From Meloidogyne chitwoodi (lineage: Eukaryota; Nematoda; Chromadorea; Rhabditida; Meloidogynidae), in the NCBI GenBank assembly GCA_015183035.1, contig JACZZP010000009.1, positions 744,001-808,000 of the forward strand: a stretch of DNA of 64,000 nucleotides. The letters run 5' to 3'. Numbering within the stretch: position 1 is the first letter of the stretch; every line of letters starts with the position of its first letter. The notes beneath the pieces were generated by a model. That model worked only from the letters and a program-made list of their open reading frames with translations. It was not told the origin of the DNA and ran no database searches. Positions 47,589 through 61,600 of the stretch are shown here, piece by piece. The translations under genes and the position numbers were made by a program.

Positions 47589-48173
47589 GACTTTTAATGA
47601 AGACAATTATTACATAAATAATCATGAGACAACTCCAGTTTGTGAATTGTACTCGAACTTAAATAATGAATCCTCTAAAAATACCTAAATCTAAAATTCC
47701 TTAATATGGTCCCCGACTCAGTCCTAGGATCTATTTGACATAACGTAACTTAGGGTCCAAGTTCAATTTTGTGTTAAAAAATTTTAGCAACAAATGATAG
47801 CTCATTAAAAATAACTCATCGAGCCAACTTAAATTTTTAAATGTAGGAGCAAGTTAGTACGTCAGTGGCCGCATCGGCACGTCCGACTAAGGTTTAGAGA
47901 AATGTCTAAGCTTTAAAATCTTGAGACCTTTTTTGTCGAGCTTCTTCACTATTTTGATTTTGTGATCCAAATGTGCCTATCGACTTTTTTGTTTTTTATA
48001 ATTAAAATTTATAAAGCATATTATCCTTTATTCAAATGAATCTAAAATTTTTTATTTTGTTTTCTTGTCTCGTGAAAATAAATTTTTGAAAAAAATTTAT
48101 TTCTTAAATTAAATGCTTACCAATTTTATTTTTTAACTATAATTTTAAAAATAAATAAAAAATATTAATTATA

Positions 48174-49472
48174 CTATTCATATAAATCAATCTGTAAAAG
48201 AAATGGACGTAACAAAAACCAAAACAAAAATCCAATAAAATGTAAAAAATAAAGTAAAATTCTAATTCTTTTTGATTGAAAAAGTTCAACTTCATCAATA
48301 GATGGCACTCCAAGATTATTACAAATTGAATGGCAAATAATTGGAGCAATTATATTACCTAAAAGATTTATTGAGTTTACATATACTATTATTATACAAA
48401 TTAAAAAAATCAAAAAGACCTGTTTGGAAGAAAATATGTGTTGCGTATAGACCAAATAAATAAGTATAGAACATTTGAAAACCTTTAAAATTTTAAGTAT
48501 AATATTTAAAAAAATAAAAAATATTTTTTTAAATTCTGTTTAATAAAAATATATTTGGCATTTTTAAATTATTAAAAATTCTACTATCAAAACAAATTTT
48601 TTCAAATAGGAATTAAACCAAAAAACCTCTAGAAGCAAAAGCATTAGCCAAAGGAATTCCTCTTTTTTTATCATCAATTAAATGGTGAACATGTGAAAAA
48701 GAAAAACTCTGAAATATTATAAAATAATAAAAAGCAAAAAAACAAACAATTGGAGCAATAAATATAGTCAAATTATTTCCCAAACAATGGGAAAGTAAAG
48801 GAACAGAACAAGCACGAAAAGAAATTTCTTCAGTTATTGGAGCCTTAATAAAGAGAAATTTAATTTTAAAAAATAAGTTAATTACAATAACTGCCTGTCT
48901 TATCCACAAAATATCGACAAAATACCTCCACAAGCCGAAAAAATATATAAAATTAATAAATTAAAGATAAAATAAAACCTCTAATTTGAAGACTTCCATC
49001 AATTATTAATGTTGCTATAGTCCCCAAATAAAATACTAAAGTAAGAAAAGATGGCAATAAAATGGCAGCAAGTAGATTAGTTGAGCGAAATCCCATTAAA
49101 ATAAAAGGATTTTCATAAAACTAAAAAAATAAAAAATTTTAGGAGAATATTCTGTTATTTGGTGGGTGTTCAAAATAATTATCAAACTTAAATATACTTA
49201 ATTTTAGAAATCCTCAATTAAAACTTTAACCAAAAAAGTCAAATCCTTTTTAATAAAATATAATCTTTTTTAAAATCGCTTACCAAACTAAGTAAATTTG
49301 ATGTCAAAAGAATTCCCATATAATTATTTAAAAAAGCAGCAAAAAAACGTCTCCAAATATTTGGAATATAATCTCTAGACTTTGCATGATCATAAAAAGT
49401 ATTTATTGAAAGAACATAAACAATTTGAATTAAAAATCCTCCAATAAATAAAAAAAGTGGACATTCCTTCAT
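48174..49472 (-). CDS. fce-2: CAAX prenyl endopeptidase 2 (RCE1)
   Basis: ER membrane protease that removes the -AAX tripeptide from prenylated CAAX proteins such as Ras. About 280 residues in seven or so exons, from ATG 49472 (MKECPLFLFIGGFLIQI) to TAG 48174. The three catalytic CPBP motifs are present: E-E-x3-R in PITEEISFRACSVPLL (48790-48845), F-x3-H in FSFSHVHHLID (48665-48710), and H-x3-N in CHSICNNLGVPSID (48300-48330). Multiple TM helices. It lies 207 nt downstream of the epimerase stop on the same strand, so possibly in an operon. A nearly identical copy of its last exon lies 1.2 kb downstream. Confidence 0.92.
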
Positions 49473-49679
49473 AAATCTATTTTTAATTAATATACAAAGT
49501 CAAAAATAAATAAATATTATCAAAAGATTTCCTTAATATTTTATTTAAAAAATAAATTAAAAATTATAAAATTTTATTAAAAATCTTTATCAAATAAATT
49601 ATTATTTAATATAAACTAGTATAATAATGGATTATTCCATTAAAAAACTAATAAATATATTAAAAATATTGCAAAAATT

Positions 49680-50687
49680 CTAGTAAGATGATTTATCCAA
49701 AACTTTTTGCACTGATTCTCTCAATATTTTCATTGTATTAGAAGGATTAAGTGAACGAATAATTCCAGTGCCAGAAACTATTAAATTAGCTCCTAAAATA
49801 TATTTTTAAAATTATTTTAATTTCTTAACAACCAGAATTAGCACATACATCAATATTTTCTATTCCAACTCCACCATCTACTTGAATGTCCAAAGAAGGA
49901 TAAGCTTTTCTAATTGTTCTCACTTTATCAAGTTGTTCTGTCATAAAAATTTGTCCACCAAAACCTGGTTCAACTGTCATCACTTTAAAAAAAACAACGA
50001 AAATGAAAAAATCAACAATTAATACCCAGAGCTGTATCAATTTCATTTGCAAATTTGAGTAGTTCTTTAATCTCAAAATTTAACGAAAATAATAGTTAAA
50101 TTAAGAAATAAAAAACCTCAGTTTTTGGTTTGATAGCCATTCCACATTTAAGACCTTTATCTTTAATTTTGTTAATTAAATCAAGCACTTTATCATCTTC
50201 ACCAGCAAAACTTGGCGCTTCAATGTGAAAAGTAAATTGATTAATTCCGACTTTATGCATAGGAGATAGCCATTGTTCAGGATTAGAAACCATTAAGTGA
50301 ACATCAAAAAACTAAATTTATAAAAGTTAAAAAGAATAGCAAAATTAAATTTATGAATAAAACACAAAAATTAAATAAAAAATAAAGAAATATACAGGTT
50401 TAGCTCCCAATTGTTTCCTTAAACAATCTATCAACGGATGTCCAAAAGTTAAATTCGGTACAAAATGACCTTTAAAATAAAGAAAATTTTATAAAATTTT
50501 ACAGATGAAATTTACCATCCATCACATCCAAATGCAAATAATCAGCTCCGCCATCCAATAAAGTACGAGCCTTAAAATCAAGTTATTATAAAATAAAAAA
50601 ATAATTAAAAGAAACTTCATTAGCAAGATCAGCAAGATCCGCATTTAATATTGATGGGCAGATTATTGCACGCAAATTAGATGACAT
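49680..50687 (-). CDS. rpe: Ribulose-phosphate 3-epimerase
   Basis: Interconverts ribulose 5-phosphate and xylulose 5-phosphate in the pentose phosphate pathway; cytosolic TIM barrel of about 225 residues. Catalytic and metal-site motifs in order: [61 protein letters not shown] and [13 protein letters not shown], then [10 protein letters not shown]. All expected His and Asp ligands are present. Several short introns; the start at 50687 ([13 protein letters not shown]) agrees with family length. It lies 350 nt downstream of the GRIP stop and 207 nt upstream of RCE1, all on the minus strand. Confidence 0.96.
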
Positions 50688-51037
50688 AATTATTAAAAAT
50701 TTATTAATTTAAAATTAACAAACAAGATCGAAATTCATGATTATTGACAAAAAAAGGTCAGATAAGAAAAAAAGGTAGAGAACAAGGCGATTTTTTGGAA
50801 ATTTGTTTCATTGTTTCTACCAGGTTAAAAAAGAAACTAGAGTAATGTTTAAAACAAGAGGTAAAGTTAGAAATAAAAAAATGATTTGTCACGAGCCACT
50901 TTGTCGCAAAACTTTTAAGGAATACCTCAAAAAGGTTTTAGGGCAAAATGGTCATATGCAAGAATTGAAATTAAATCTATGTATTTTATAAATATTTATA
51001 TTATTTTATTATGTATTTACAATTAAAATAATACAAT
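50688..51037. other. Spacer between GRIP and RPE
   Basis: 350 bp, AT-rich. A plus-strand frame at 50803-50997 is not supported by any family or splice context. Confidence 0.4.
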
Positions 51038-54000
51038 TTAAGTATTAATAAATATTTTTTCATTTTTTCTTTTCCTGAGCAAAAGTAGATCAACAAATTC
51101 TGTTGTTAAAAGTGGAAGGACTAAATCACAAGTCAAAAACTGTATTGATCTTCCATTAATCTAAATAAGATACAAAGGTTTATTTTAATAAAAAAATACA
51201 AATACTTGTAATATTCTGTCTTTAGGTTGTATTCTTCCACTTTTTTCAGCTGGACCATTTTTAACTATTGAACGAATATAAATTCCTGTAGATAATTGTA
51301 CCATTGATTGACTTATTTTTTCATCATTAAATTCCTCTTTTATTTCATTTTCTTCTCCAAGAGGACCATCACAAACAGAAAAACCAAAACTTTTTGTAAA
51401 AGGACATCTTTTAAGTTGAACACTAAAAACTTCACTTAATTCATCAAATTTATCTAATTTTCTTTCATTTGTTGATTCATTATTTTCATTTTGTCCATAA
51501 ATTGTACAAGAAGGAAGTGAAGTACTAGAAATACTTTTTTCTGAAGAAGCAAATGTTGATGCTATTGTAAATGGAGGGGCAGAAATACGCGGAGATGGCA
51601 TTGAAGGTGGAAGTGATTCTCCATTTTGTTGTTGTTGTTGACTATTTAAAATTAATAATAATATGAAAGATTTAAAAAAATAAAAAATTAATTACCTTCT
51701 AATAATTTGTGTTTCTAATTGATTAGAATAATTATTATCAACACACTTTATTAAATTAATTTCATCAGAAGACAAAATTCTTTGTGATTTTTTAATTAAT
51801 TTAGTATTATCAGTTTCTATAGGTTTATTATCAACAATATCATAATTGTTATTATTAGATTGAATAATTTGTTGATGAGAGAGAATATTTCCTAATTCAG
51901 ATGGAAACATTTGTTGAAATCCATATCTGTGAAATTAAATATTATTTTTATAAAAAAATTAATTTTTATTTTTAATCCAATCCCTTTGAATTATATTAAA
52001 ATAAAATAATTTATATCTATAAAATTCAAAAAACTCTTTAATTACCTTGGTTTATTTAAAGGAACATAATTAGAAGCACTGCCATTTAAAATACATTCTT
52101 CCAATTTTCTAAGCATTTCTGCTTCACTAACAGTTTCTAAAGCTTCAAGTATTCTCATCCATTCATCATCATTATTTTCTTCTTGTTTTTTTCCTTTTCT
52201 TATAATATCAGAAGATGAATTTGGAGAATTTAAACAACAAAAAGAATGATTTCCACTTGTATTAATTTCAAATTGACATTCACAACATTTTCCTTGAGAA
52301 TTTAAATGAGAAGATTGTTGATTATGTCCATTACCACCAGTTTGACTATTTGTAGCAGCTGCTGAACTTAAACCTGAATCTAAGCCTCCATTACCTCCTC
52401 CACTGCAACTATATGGGTCAGAATATGTTGATAATAATGGATCTGTTGCTGCTGAAAATAATTAAATTAAAAAATAATAAATTTTAATGATTTTATAGGT
52501 TAATTAATTGGTAATAACTCAAAATAAGGAAATTTGGCGGAATTTTTTCTTTAAAATATTTTTAATATGTTACAAGTCAAATGGGAATTGTAATTTAAAA
52601 TTTTTAATAATAAATTAATTTGAATAAATTTAATTGAAAATTAAACTTTTTAATTTCTTTATGTTAAAAACCAATAAAAATTTTTTAATATACTTTGAGA
52701 AGGTCTGCTTTTCTTTAATATCTTTTACAATTTAAAAAGTTAAGTGGAATGAAGGTGAACGGGGAAATAGAGGGTATTGCCTCAAGGCAGGATTAACTCA
52801 TTTTTAGAAGAAAAATAAGCTAAACTAACTTTGTTGTGTATTTGTGGATGTTGAGGGACGTCGAAGTGAAGAATATAAGGGAATACCTTGCCTTCCTGGA
52901 GGTGAACTCTTTAAAATTAATTTTTAAAATTATTTAAAAAACATTTATTTTTATTATTAACAATTAGATTCTGTTCTTAATTTTAAATTAAAAAGAAAAA
53001 CCTCTAAAGATTCCATAGCACTATCTACACTCTTTTTTGGTGTTGAATTAATTCCAAATATTTTATTATTATTTTGTTCTGTTATTTCTTCTATTTTTCT
53101 CAAATTGTTATAATCTATAAAATAATTAATTCATTTTAATAAAAATAAAAACAAACAAGATAATTTATTATTTTCTAAATGTGTTGGTGAAGCAATTGAA
53201 CGACATAATTTAAGTAAAATTGGATCTGAGCATTTTTGTAAAATTTGAGTTACTTGACTAATCTTTAATTAATTAAATTATTTAATTTAATTTTAAATAA
53301 ATAAAGGATAAAAAAATTTAATTTATTAAATTATTCGTTTCTTCTAAAAATTTCAAAATTTATGGTTAAATATTTAAAAAATAACTGAAATTTTTTAAAT
53401 AGTTAATTAAAGAAATAGTGAACAAAAAATTTTTTTTAATAAAAAATGTAAAAATTAGTTTATTTAAAATAAATTTAAAAATAAATAAAATAATATTAAA
53501 ATATTTTTTAACCTTTTTTCCTTCCAAAGATTCTCCATTTACTGATAAAATTTGATCACCAATATTTAATGCTCCTGTTCTAAAAATTAATTTAATTTAA
53601 TTTAAAATATTTTTTTAAAAAAAACCTTTCAGCTAATCCATTAGTTGCTAATTTAGAAATAATAATTGGATCTAAATGACCACCAGAAGAAGCAATTGTT
53701 ATACCTAAAGGTCTTCCTCTTCTTAAAAGTTCTATTGTATAAATAAAATTTTGATTTATTTTTTCTTCCATTAAATGCTATTATTTAAATAAATTAAATT
53801 AATTTAAATTAAAATTAAATATTTTACTTGTTCTTGACCTCCTCCTTTAATTATTACTAATTTTATAATACGAGCAGATCTTTGTAAAAGACGCATTGCT
53901 TCATCCAAAGTACATGTATTTAAAGGGATATCATCTATTGAATGAATTTGGTCACCAATTTGGATTGATCCACATCTTTTTAAATTATTTAAATTATTTT

Positions 54001-57000
54001 AATAGAAGATTTGAGATTATTTTTTAAAAGAGTTTTTTAAGAAAAGAATTTTAGTAAAAATAGATTTTTTATTAGAAGGACATAGTTGTCTTTAATAGTA
54101 GAAAGGATTTTAATGAATTTTATATTAAAAGATGTGAATATTTTTTAAAAGAGAGATAGGTAACTTGATTTATTTAATAAAAAATAAATATTTATTTTTT
54201 TAACTTAAATTTAATAATATTAATTTAATTATAATGTTTATTTATTTATTAATATTAATTTAATTAAATTAACCTATGTGCAACACTTCCAATTCTAATA
54301 TGTGAAATAATAAGAGGTTCTCCTTTAGTTGTTATTCCATTATTTTGATTACTTTGACAAACAATACCAATACATTTACCACATTTTGCTAATCTCATAA
54401 CAAAGAAAGAGCCATGAGAAGGAGGAAGAACAGGCTTTAAATTAATTTAAATTAATTAATTTAATATTTAAATTATAACTTCAATAACATCAAATTCAAC
54501 TAAAAGAATAACAGAACGATTAGCTGAAAGTGATAATATTCTTAATAAATGAATAGCTTCTTCTAAAGTTCCCTCAGCTGTATGCCAATCATCTATACAT
54601 AATATTCTGTCACCTGGTTGTAAAACACCACATCTAAATTAATTAATTAAATTATTTAATTTATTAAATTATTTAATTTATTAAATTAATTATATTTTAT
54701 TTCAATTAAAAATTGCAACATTCTACTTACTAGGAAACAAATATGTATTAAAGAATTAAAAAAATAAATAAATAAAATATTTTCCCGAAATACAAATTAA
54801 GTAAAAAACAGTTCTTATCTTTAATTTATAAGTTCCCAAAACTAAAATTGTCTTGACCTTTCTTAAACTCTAATTTAATTGTTTGCCTAAAATTCTCTAT
54901 ATAAACTGAAACTTTTACTTCTAATTAATCTTATTCATATCTTAATTTTGTTTTTAATTTAATTTGAATAAATTTAATGGGTTAATCCTCAGAAAGAATC
55001 CCCTTTAGTTTAATATAAATTTAAAGAAGATATTACAAAAATATTTTTTTTTAAATTAGAATTTACTTCCCTCACTAAAAATAATAACAAAAAATAAAAA
55101 TAATAAAATAAATTGCCTAAATATTCTTCATAATTAAAAATAAAAAAAGAAAAGTTTCCTAAAAATAAAAGAAAAAAATATTTTAGAAAAAATTAAATAT
55201 TATTAAAAATATAATTTAAAGAAATGCCATAAATTCTCTTGAGAAGAATAAAGGTGAGAAAAATAATTTTAATTAATTAATTAATTTTCTTTTCTTATTA
55301 CCTAATTATTCTTATTATTTTTAAATAATTTTAATTAAATTTACTTATCAGCAGGAGATCCTTTTTCAATTTTAATAATAACAAGAGGTCCATTATCTTC
55401 TCCTCTTTCCAATAAATCATTTTCTTCATTATTTAATTTTTGTTTACCCAAAATAATTCCAAAAGAAGGCCAATTTGTAGTTGTTTCTTGTGCTAGAGAT
55501 ATTTCCATAGCTTCTGTGTGATTAATAGATCCAATAATTTTTGAATTGTTATAAGACAAACGAGCGGAAACTGAGCCTTTAAATTAATAAATTAATAAAT
55601 AATTAAAATAATTATTTTTATTAATTTAAAAATAAATAAACTTACTAACAGTTCCAATACCCAAAAGGCCAGTATAATGAAAACATACGTGGAACATTTT
55701 TTAAAGAAAAAATAAAATAAAAAAGCTAAAAAATGGGTGGTAAAAAAGAAAAAAATATTAATAAAAATTAAAAAAAGGGATTAACTAAAAAGATTGATTA
55801 CAAAGAAAAAAAGAGAAAATTATTATATTTATTTATTGACCCAATGAATAAATAATAATAAGGATTTAAAATAAATAAATAATTTTAATAAAAGGAGAAA
55901 AATATGTAGGGTAAAAAAGAAATTATTTAATTTTAAAAATAAAATATCTTTATTTATTTTAAATCTTTTTACAATAATAAATATCCTCTCTTGGGAGATA
56001 AAATTAAAAATTAAAACAAAATTTAGTAGGTATTTATTTTTATTAAATAAAATGTTAAGTAAATTTGTTTGTCTTTTTACTTTTAAATATTTCCCTAAAA
56101 ATAATAAATTAAAATTATTAAATTTAAAAATAAAGGTCAAAATATATAAAATAATTAATTTAAAATAATTAACTTATAAAAACAAAACAAGAAAAGCTGG
56201 TGCTTTTTTTTAAACATTTTGTAATCTATCAATCAAACAAAAAAAAAAGTTTTTTTTTAAGCAAAAATCTAAAAAAGTTTTGCAATAATAAAAACGAGAA
56301 AAAAAGAAAAAAGGATTTTTAAGATGATTTGATAGAAGAGAGAAGGGAAAGAAGAAGAGATTTTTACTTGACCAATTCTTTAATGAGGACCAAATGGAAA
56401 AAGAAAAAAATATTTTTATTTATTTTTCTTTTTTTTTATAAAAATTATTTAATAACCTTTTCTTTTCCATTTTGATGATTTTTGAGTTGAAGTTAAAGAA
56501 GAAGAAAAATTAGAAGAAGAAATAATATTTTTATTAAAATTAAATTCAAATCCTCCAAAACCATCATTTTGTGACAAACTAAAAAATAAAATTAAATATT
56601 AATTAATTTATTTATTTAATTAAAAATGGCCAGATTTATTGGAATTAATTAATTAATTTAATTATTAATACTCTAAGTCTTAAAAATTAAAAAATATTAA
56701 TAAATAATATTCAAAAAATAAATAAAACAAAAAGTTTAAATATTTTTTATCATAAATATATTTATTATCAAATTATTAAAAAAAGAGACTTACTTTTTAT
56801 TATTTTCCTTTAAAATAATATTTCCTCTTAATTTAGCAGGTAACAATTCTAATCTTATAACAGAACTAAGACTATTTAAAAGTTGATAAACTTCATTTAA
56901 ATTATTAATTAATTTTAAACTAATTAAATCAATTGTTAATAATTCATCATTTAATTGGATTAAACCACATCTTTTTTAATTAATTTATTTAAATTTAAAT

Positions 57001-58640
57001 TTAATTATTTTACCTTTCTGCTATAGAAGCAGGTATTAATTTATTAATTATAATAGCCCTTCTACTGCCATTTGGCCAAATAGGCAATTGTTTAATTAAT
57101 AATTCTATACCAAAATTAATTCCTGGAGTTTTTTCTATTTCTACATTTAATGAATTTTGTTGTATTTTGTTAAGAAATACTTTAAAAAAAATTAAAAATA
57201 AATTTAAATTTAAATAAATAATTACCTAAATTACAAATATTATATTCTACAGTTAAATTAAGTTTTGAGAAAGGAGATGTTTTAATTAAATTAATAGCAT
57301 CAGATAAAGTAGAATCAATTACACAAATCTATTATTTAATTAATTAATTAAATATTTAAATTAATTTACCCCATTAATAGCTATAATTCTATCACCAGGC
57401 CTTAGACGACCTTCTCTATGTGCTGAACTACCTACTCTAATTGAAGTGATTGTTATTGGTCTATTTTTGGTTAAATCTGGCCCAAAAGCTCCTCCTCTAA
57501 TTAAAATACCAAAAAGGCCATAATCTTCTTTATCATTTAATATTTCTTCAAATAATTCAATTTCTGTTGTTTTTGTAATAATTCCTTCATTTTTATTATT
57601 TAAAAGTTGATTACTATTTAAATTATATTCTAATTTTAATTCTAATAAATTTCCATCAGAATTACGTAAAAGTGACAAAACTTTTGAATGAGTAAATCCT
57701 TTATTTACTTTAATGCCATTTACTTCAATTAATCTATCACCAACCTATTTAATTTTATTTTTAATTAAATTAAATTAAAAAAAACTTGAATTTGATCACA
57801 ACGGTGTGCAATAAATCCTGGTTTTAAATAAGAAATTGTTGGGGGCATTGGTTTATCTGAACCTCCTGAAAATTAATATATTTTATTTTTATTTGAAAAT
57901 GTTAAAAAAAGACTTTTTAAAAATATTAAAGAATATTATAATAATTAAAAGAATATTTAAATATTTTCTATTATAAAAAGGTAATATTTTATTAATTATT
58001 TAAGTCCAAGAGAAACTTGGAAATTAAAAATAGAATTATCTCAAGTGACTCTAAACCATTCTGAGATTTCTATTAATTCTCTTTTAAATAATTAATTAAA
58101 TTAAATAACCAGCAATTCCAAGTCCCAATTGTTGACCAGACTTTTTCTTAATAGAAACATTTAATTGACCATAAATTAATTTTTTATTATTATTTGATGT
58201 TGATGGACATGTACAACAATCCCAACAATCATCATTATTATTATTGACTAATTCTGAATTATTTAAATAATTTTTTAATATTTTTAAATTATTTTTAAAT
58301 AATTTTTTATTATTTTTAAATTTTTTAAATTATTTCTCTTACTTTTATTTTCATTATTTTGTTGTTCTCCCCAATTAAAATATTTTTCAAGAAAACTATA
58401 ATATTCTGTAGGAGAATGTATTGGAATACCAAATAATTGATTATTATTATTATTTAAATTATTATTTCCCTCTTCTAAAGGAAAATATGGACGTTTTTTT
58501 ATTTGATTATTATTTTTTAATATTTTTCTTCTTTTTTCTATCCTTTTTCTTCTCAAAGCTACCCAACAACAAAAAGGACCAAAAAACTTTTTTAAATTTT
58601 TATTTGATTTTTCATTGTCTTTTGTATTATTTGACCACAT
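51038..58640 (-). CDS. GRIP-family seven-PDZ scaffold protein
   Basis: Multi-PDZ adaptor that in mammals and flies binds receptors (AMPA receptors, Eph/ephrin) and kinesin. More than 20 exons. Order from the start at 58640: a basic N-terminus; PDZ1 (GQQLGLGIAG, about 57650-58140); PDZ2 (LFGILIRGGAFGP and GRLRPGDRIIAING, 57240-57560); PDZ3 (GINFGIELLIKQLP, 56830-57220). After a linker come PDZ4 (FGIILGKQK and GVLQPGDRILCIDD, 54480-55560), PDZ5 (GKCIGIVCQSN and IQIGDQIHSIDD, 53830-54460) and PDZ6 (RPLGITIASSGGHLDPIIIS, 53180-53770). A long Ser/Asn-rich linker holds WMRILEALETVSEAEMLRKL, which matches the conserved GRIP segment before PDZ7. PDZ7 (KSFGFSVCDGPL, 51070-51420) is last. The domain order and this linker separate it from MUPP1-type proteins. 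Confidence 0.85.
55646..55697 (-). other. Candidate internal first exon of GRIP (PDZ4-7 isoform)
   Basis: ATG at 55697 opens MFHVCFHYTGLLGIGTV and ends at a strong donor (GTTA/GTAAG at 55646). It joins the PDZ4 exon at 55576 in phase. The PDZ3-side exon ending at about 56457 (KWKRKG) joins the same acceptor in the same phase, so both isoforms are possible. A TTTTTTAG acceptor lies about 40 nt upstream of the ATG, suitable for trans-splicing. Confidence 0.6.
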
Positions 58641-61600
58641 ATTTTTGGTAAATCTTTGAATAAATTTTTTGAAAAATAAAAAAGGCCAAAAAATATAAAT
58701 AAATAAAATCTATTAATTAATTAATAAATTATTTATTTTTTAAAGAAAATTATAAAAAATATTTACAAAATATTAATTAGATAAATATATTTTTTAATTA
58801 ATTAATTAATTTCTTTTTATTTCCGGTAGAGATTAGAGTGATTAATTAAAATTAAAAATATGTCTTTTTTGTTTAAAAAAATAAAATTAAAATTCTAACG
58901 ATTTATTGGAATTTTATATTTTTTTATTCAAAAAAAGAAAAGTAAATTAGAATTAATATAATATTAAATTATTTAATAAAGACAAAATTAAATAAAATTT
59001 AAAAATATTAAAAAAAAATAAAATAAATCAGAAAATTTAAATTATTTTTAAAAAAATTATATAAATTTAAAAATAAAAAGAATATATTATTTAAAGAAAG
59101 GATTACTATTTATTATATTTATTTTGTGTTGTTTATCGGAGAAAAGGAGTGTTTGAGAAGAGCGAGAAAAACAAGGAGTTTTAAGGCAACTTTTAAAGAG
59201 AAGAGAGAAAAGCTAATTTTAAGTAAAAAAGAAAGGCCACAAATCATTTTTATTTTTTAAATTTCTGGTATTTTATTATAAAATACATCAAAATAAATAA
59301 ATAAATTTAGAATATTTTTGTTTCTTCAGAGATAAATATTTGTAGTTAATTTTTAATTAATTAAAAAATTAATTATTAATTCAATATATTTAATTAAATA
59401 ATAATAATTTTAATTTAAAAAATAATTAAAAAACTCAGTTATATTAAAAAATATTTATATTTTCTAGAATTAATTTAAAAAAATAAATAAAAATATTTTC
59501 GATTTTTATTTAATTTAATTAATTGTTTTTGTTCTCACTCTCTTCTTTTTTATTTTTTAACGGTCGGATATACCTGTGTTCTCTTCTTTTCTCGCTATTA
59601 AAGAGGAAAAGAAAAAAGAAGAAAATAATTAATTGCTAGTAAAAGAATAAAGAAATGTTTTATAAAAAAGCTTAAAAATGTTTTGAAAAAAAAGATTAAT
59701 TTATTTGAACAAAAGATTGGCAATTTTATATAAATAAAATAAAAATAAATTGATTTCATGAAAATTAAAGGTTTGGAGAAGTTTTTTTTTTTTTTGAAAA
59801 AAATAAAAGAATTTATAGAGAATTGAAATTTTAAATGAATAAAAAATACTAAAGTAATTGTTATTTATAACTTTTTGGTTTGGAATATAAAAAAATAATT
59901 TATTTTTTTTTTCTCAAATATATAACCAAAAATTTCTTTATTTAATAAAAAAAATATTGTAAAAAATTATTTAAAATTATCCAATTTTATAAGGAAGAAT
60001 TTACACAATGAAAAACAAATAAAAGTTTATTAATTGTTTACAGATCATTTTTATGAGGTAAAAATAAATAAATATATTCTTAAAAAATATGTAAAAAACA
60101 GGAAATAAATAAAAAATAAATAAAAATTAAAAAAAAAGTTTGTTTGGCTTTTTGGCATGAAAAAAAGTCAAATGAGAAAAGAAGAAAAAAAAGTTTTTTG
60201 GCGATAGACAAATTTTATTGGATGATTCGGAGGTGTTTGGGTTAGTCATAGGGAAAAATAAATTGATGGATAGAAGAATGGCCTTTTCTTTTTATTTTAT
60301 TTTTTGATTATAAGTTATAGAAAAAAGAGGGAAAAATAAAGCAATTTTAAGGGGAAAGGGGAATGGTCATTTGAGAGAGGGGGATTGCTATTTTGGCATC
60401 AAAGGTGTGAAGAAAAGAAAAGCTGTTCCTTTTCCTCTATGGGTAAGGCGAAAGGAACATATTTTTAATTTATTTGTTTAAATTAACCAAAAGGTCATTT
60501 AATCCTTCTTTTTTTAAAGACTTTTCTCAGTTTTAAAATTCTGGAAAATAATTTATCAATAATTTAGAGAATAATAAATGAAGGAAGGACTACTTAAAGA
60601 AGTGAAAAGAGAACAAAAGTACTTTTACTATTACTTTTATTTGTTATATATTTTTAAGTTAAGAATTAACTAAACTATTTTTATGAAATTTAAGAGAAAC
60701 AATTGCGCAGAAAATTTGTTAAAAATAAAAATTAAAAAATAAATAAATGGGAAGAAAAGAAATGAGTTTGAGTTAAAAAAAAAATTAAAAAAAACAATAA
60801 AATATTGAACATTCACTAAAAAATATAAAAGTTCGAAAAAGTAATTTTTAAATAAAAAATGACCAATGGGCCTAAATTTTAATTAATAAATTTAAAAAAT
60901 ACCCAACAGGGAAAATCTTTTTTAAAAAAAGTTTTATAGGTTTATTATTATTATTTTTTGATGAATAATCTTTTTTTTAGTGAATTTTCCTGATATTGAG
61001 GAAATAAAAATAAAAAGTAAAAATGTGTGGAAATAATAAAAATATATTTATTTTATTTATTTTTTATTTATTTATTTTCTTGGCCAGATTGCAACAATTT
61101 TTGGAAATGAGATAGTTAAGTGTTTTTAGGAAATGAGAAAAGAGAATCTTTTAAAAAAGAAAAAAAGGGAATTTAAATGATTCCTCTCCTTTTGCGTGTC
61201 CAGAAAAGAAATAAAAAGGATATATTTATTTATTTATTTAATTCCTCTTTTTAAAGATATTTATTTTTGGCATTCTGTTGGTTGGTCATTTTCTCTTTTT
61301 TAAATTATTTTAGCTATCCAACTATTTAATTTAAAATAATCTAGCTTTGCTGCTCTTTTGCTTTTTTCCAGTTTTTGAACAAATTGGATTTAAAAAAGAT
61401 TTAAAAACCAAAAGAAAAACTATCCCCTCACTTGTAACATTTCTTTATAAACATTTTTAAAAGTAACTGACTGGCTCCCCGCAGTTTAGAAAAGTGATTA
61501 ATTTAATTTAAAAAGAGAAGGATTTATATGTGTGTGTGATTTATTTAAAAGAATTAAAAAAAGACTGATTGGGTTCAATTGTCCACTAAGAGATTTGCAT

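Noticed and set aside
50803..50997. Short plus-strand frame with a CHEPLC and later Cys/His
   Set aside because: Suggests a zinc finger at first glance, but spacing fits no finger type, and it sits in the spacer of a same-strand gene string on the other strand.
55829..56140. Minus-strand frame of about 100 codons between GRIP PDZ3 and PDZ4
   Set aside because: Lys/Phe/Asn/Ile-rich low-complexity sequence within an intron; no PDZ or other motif.
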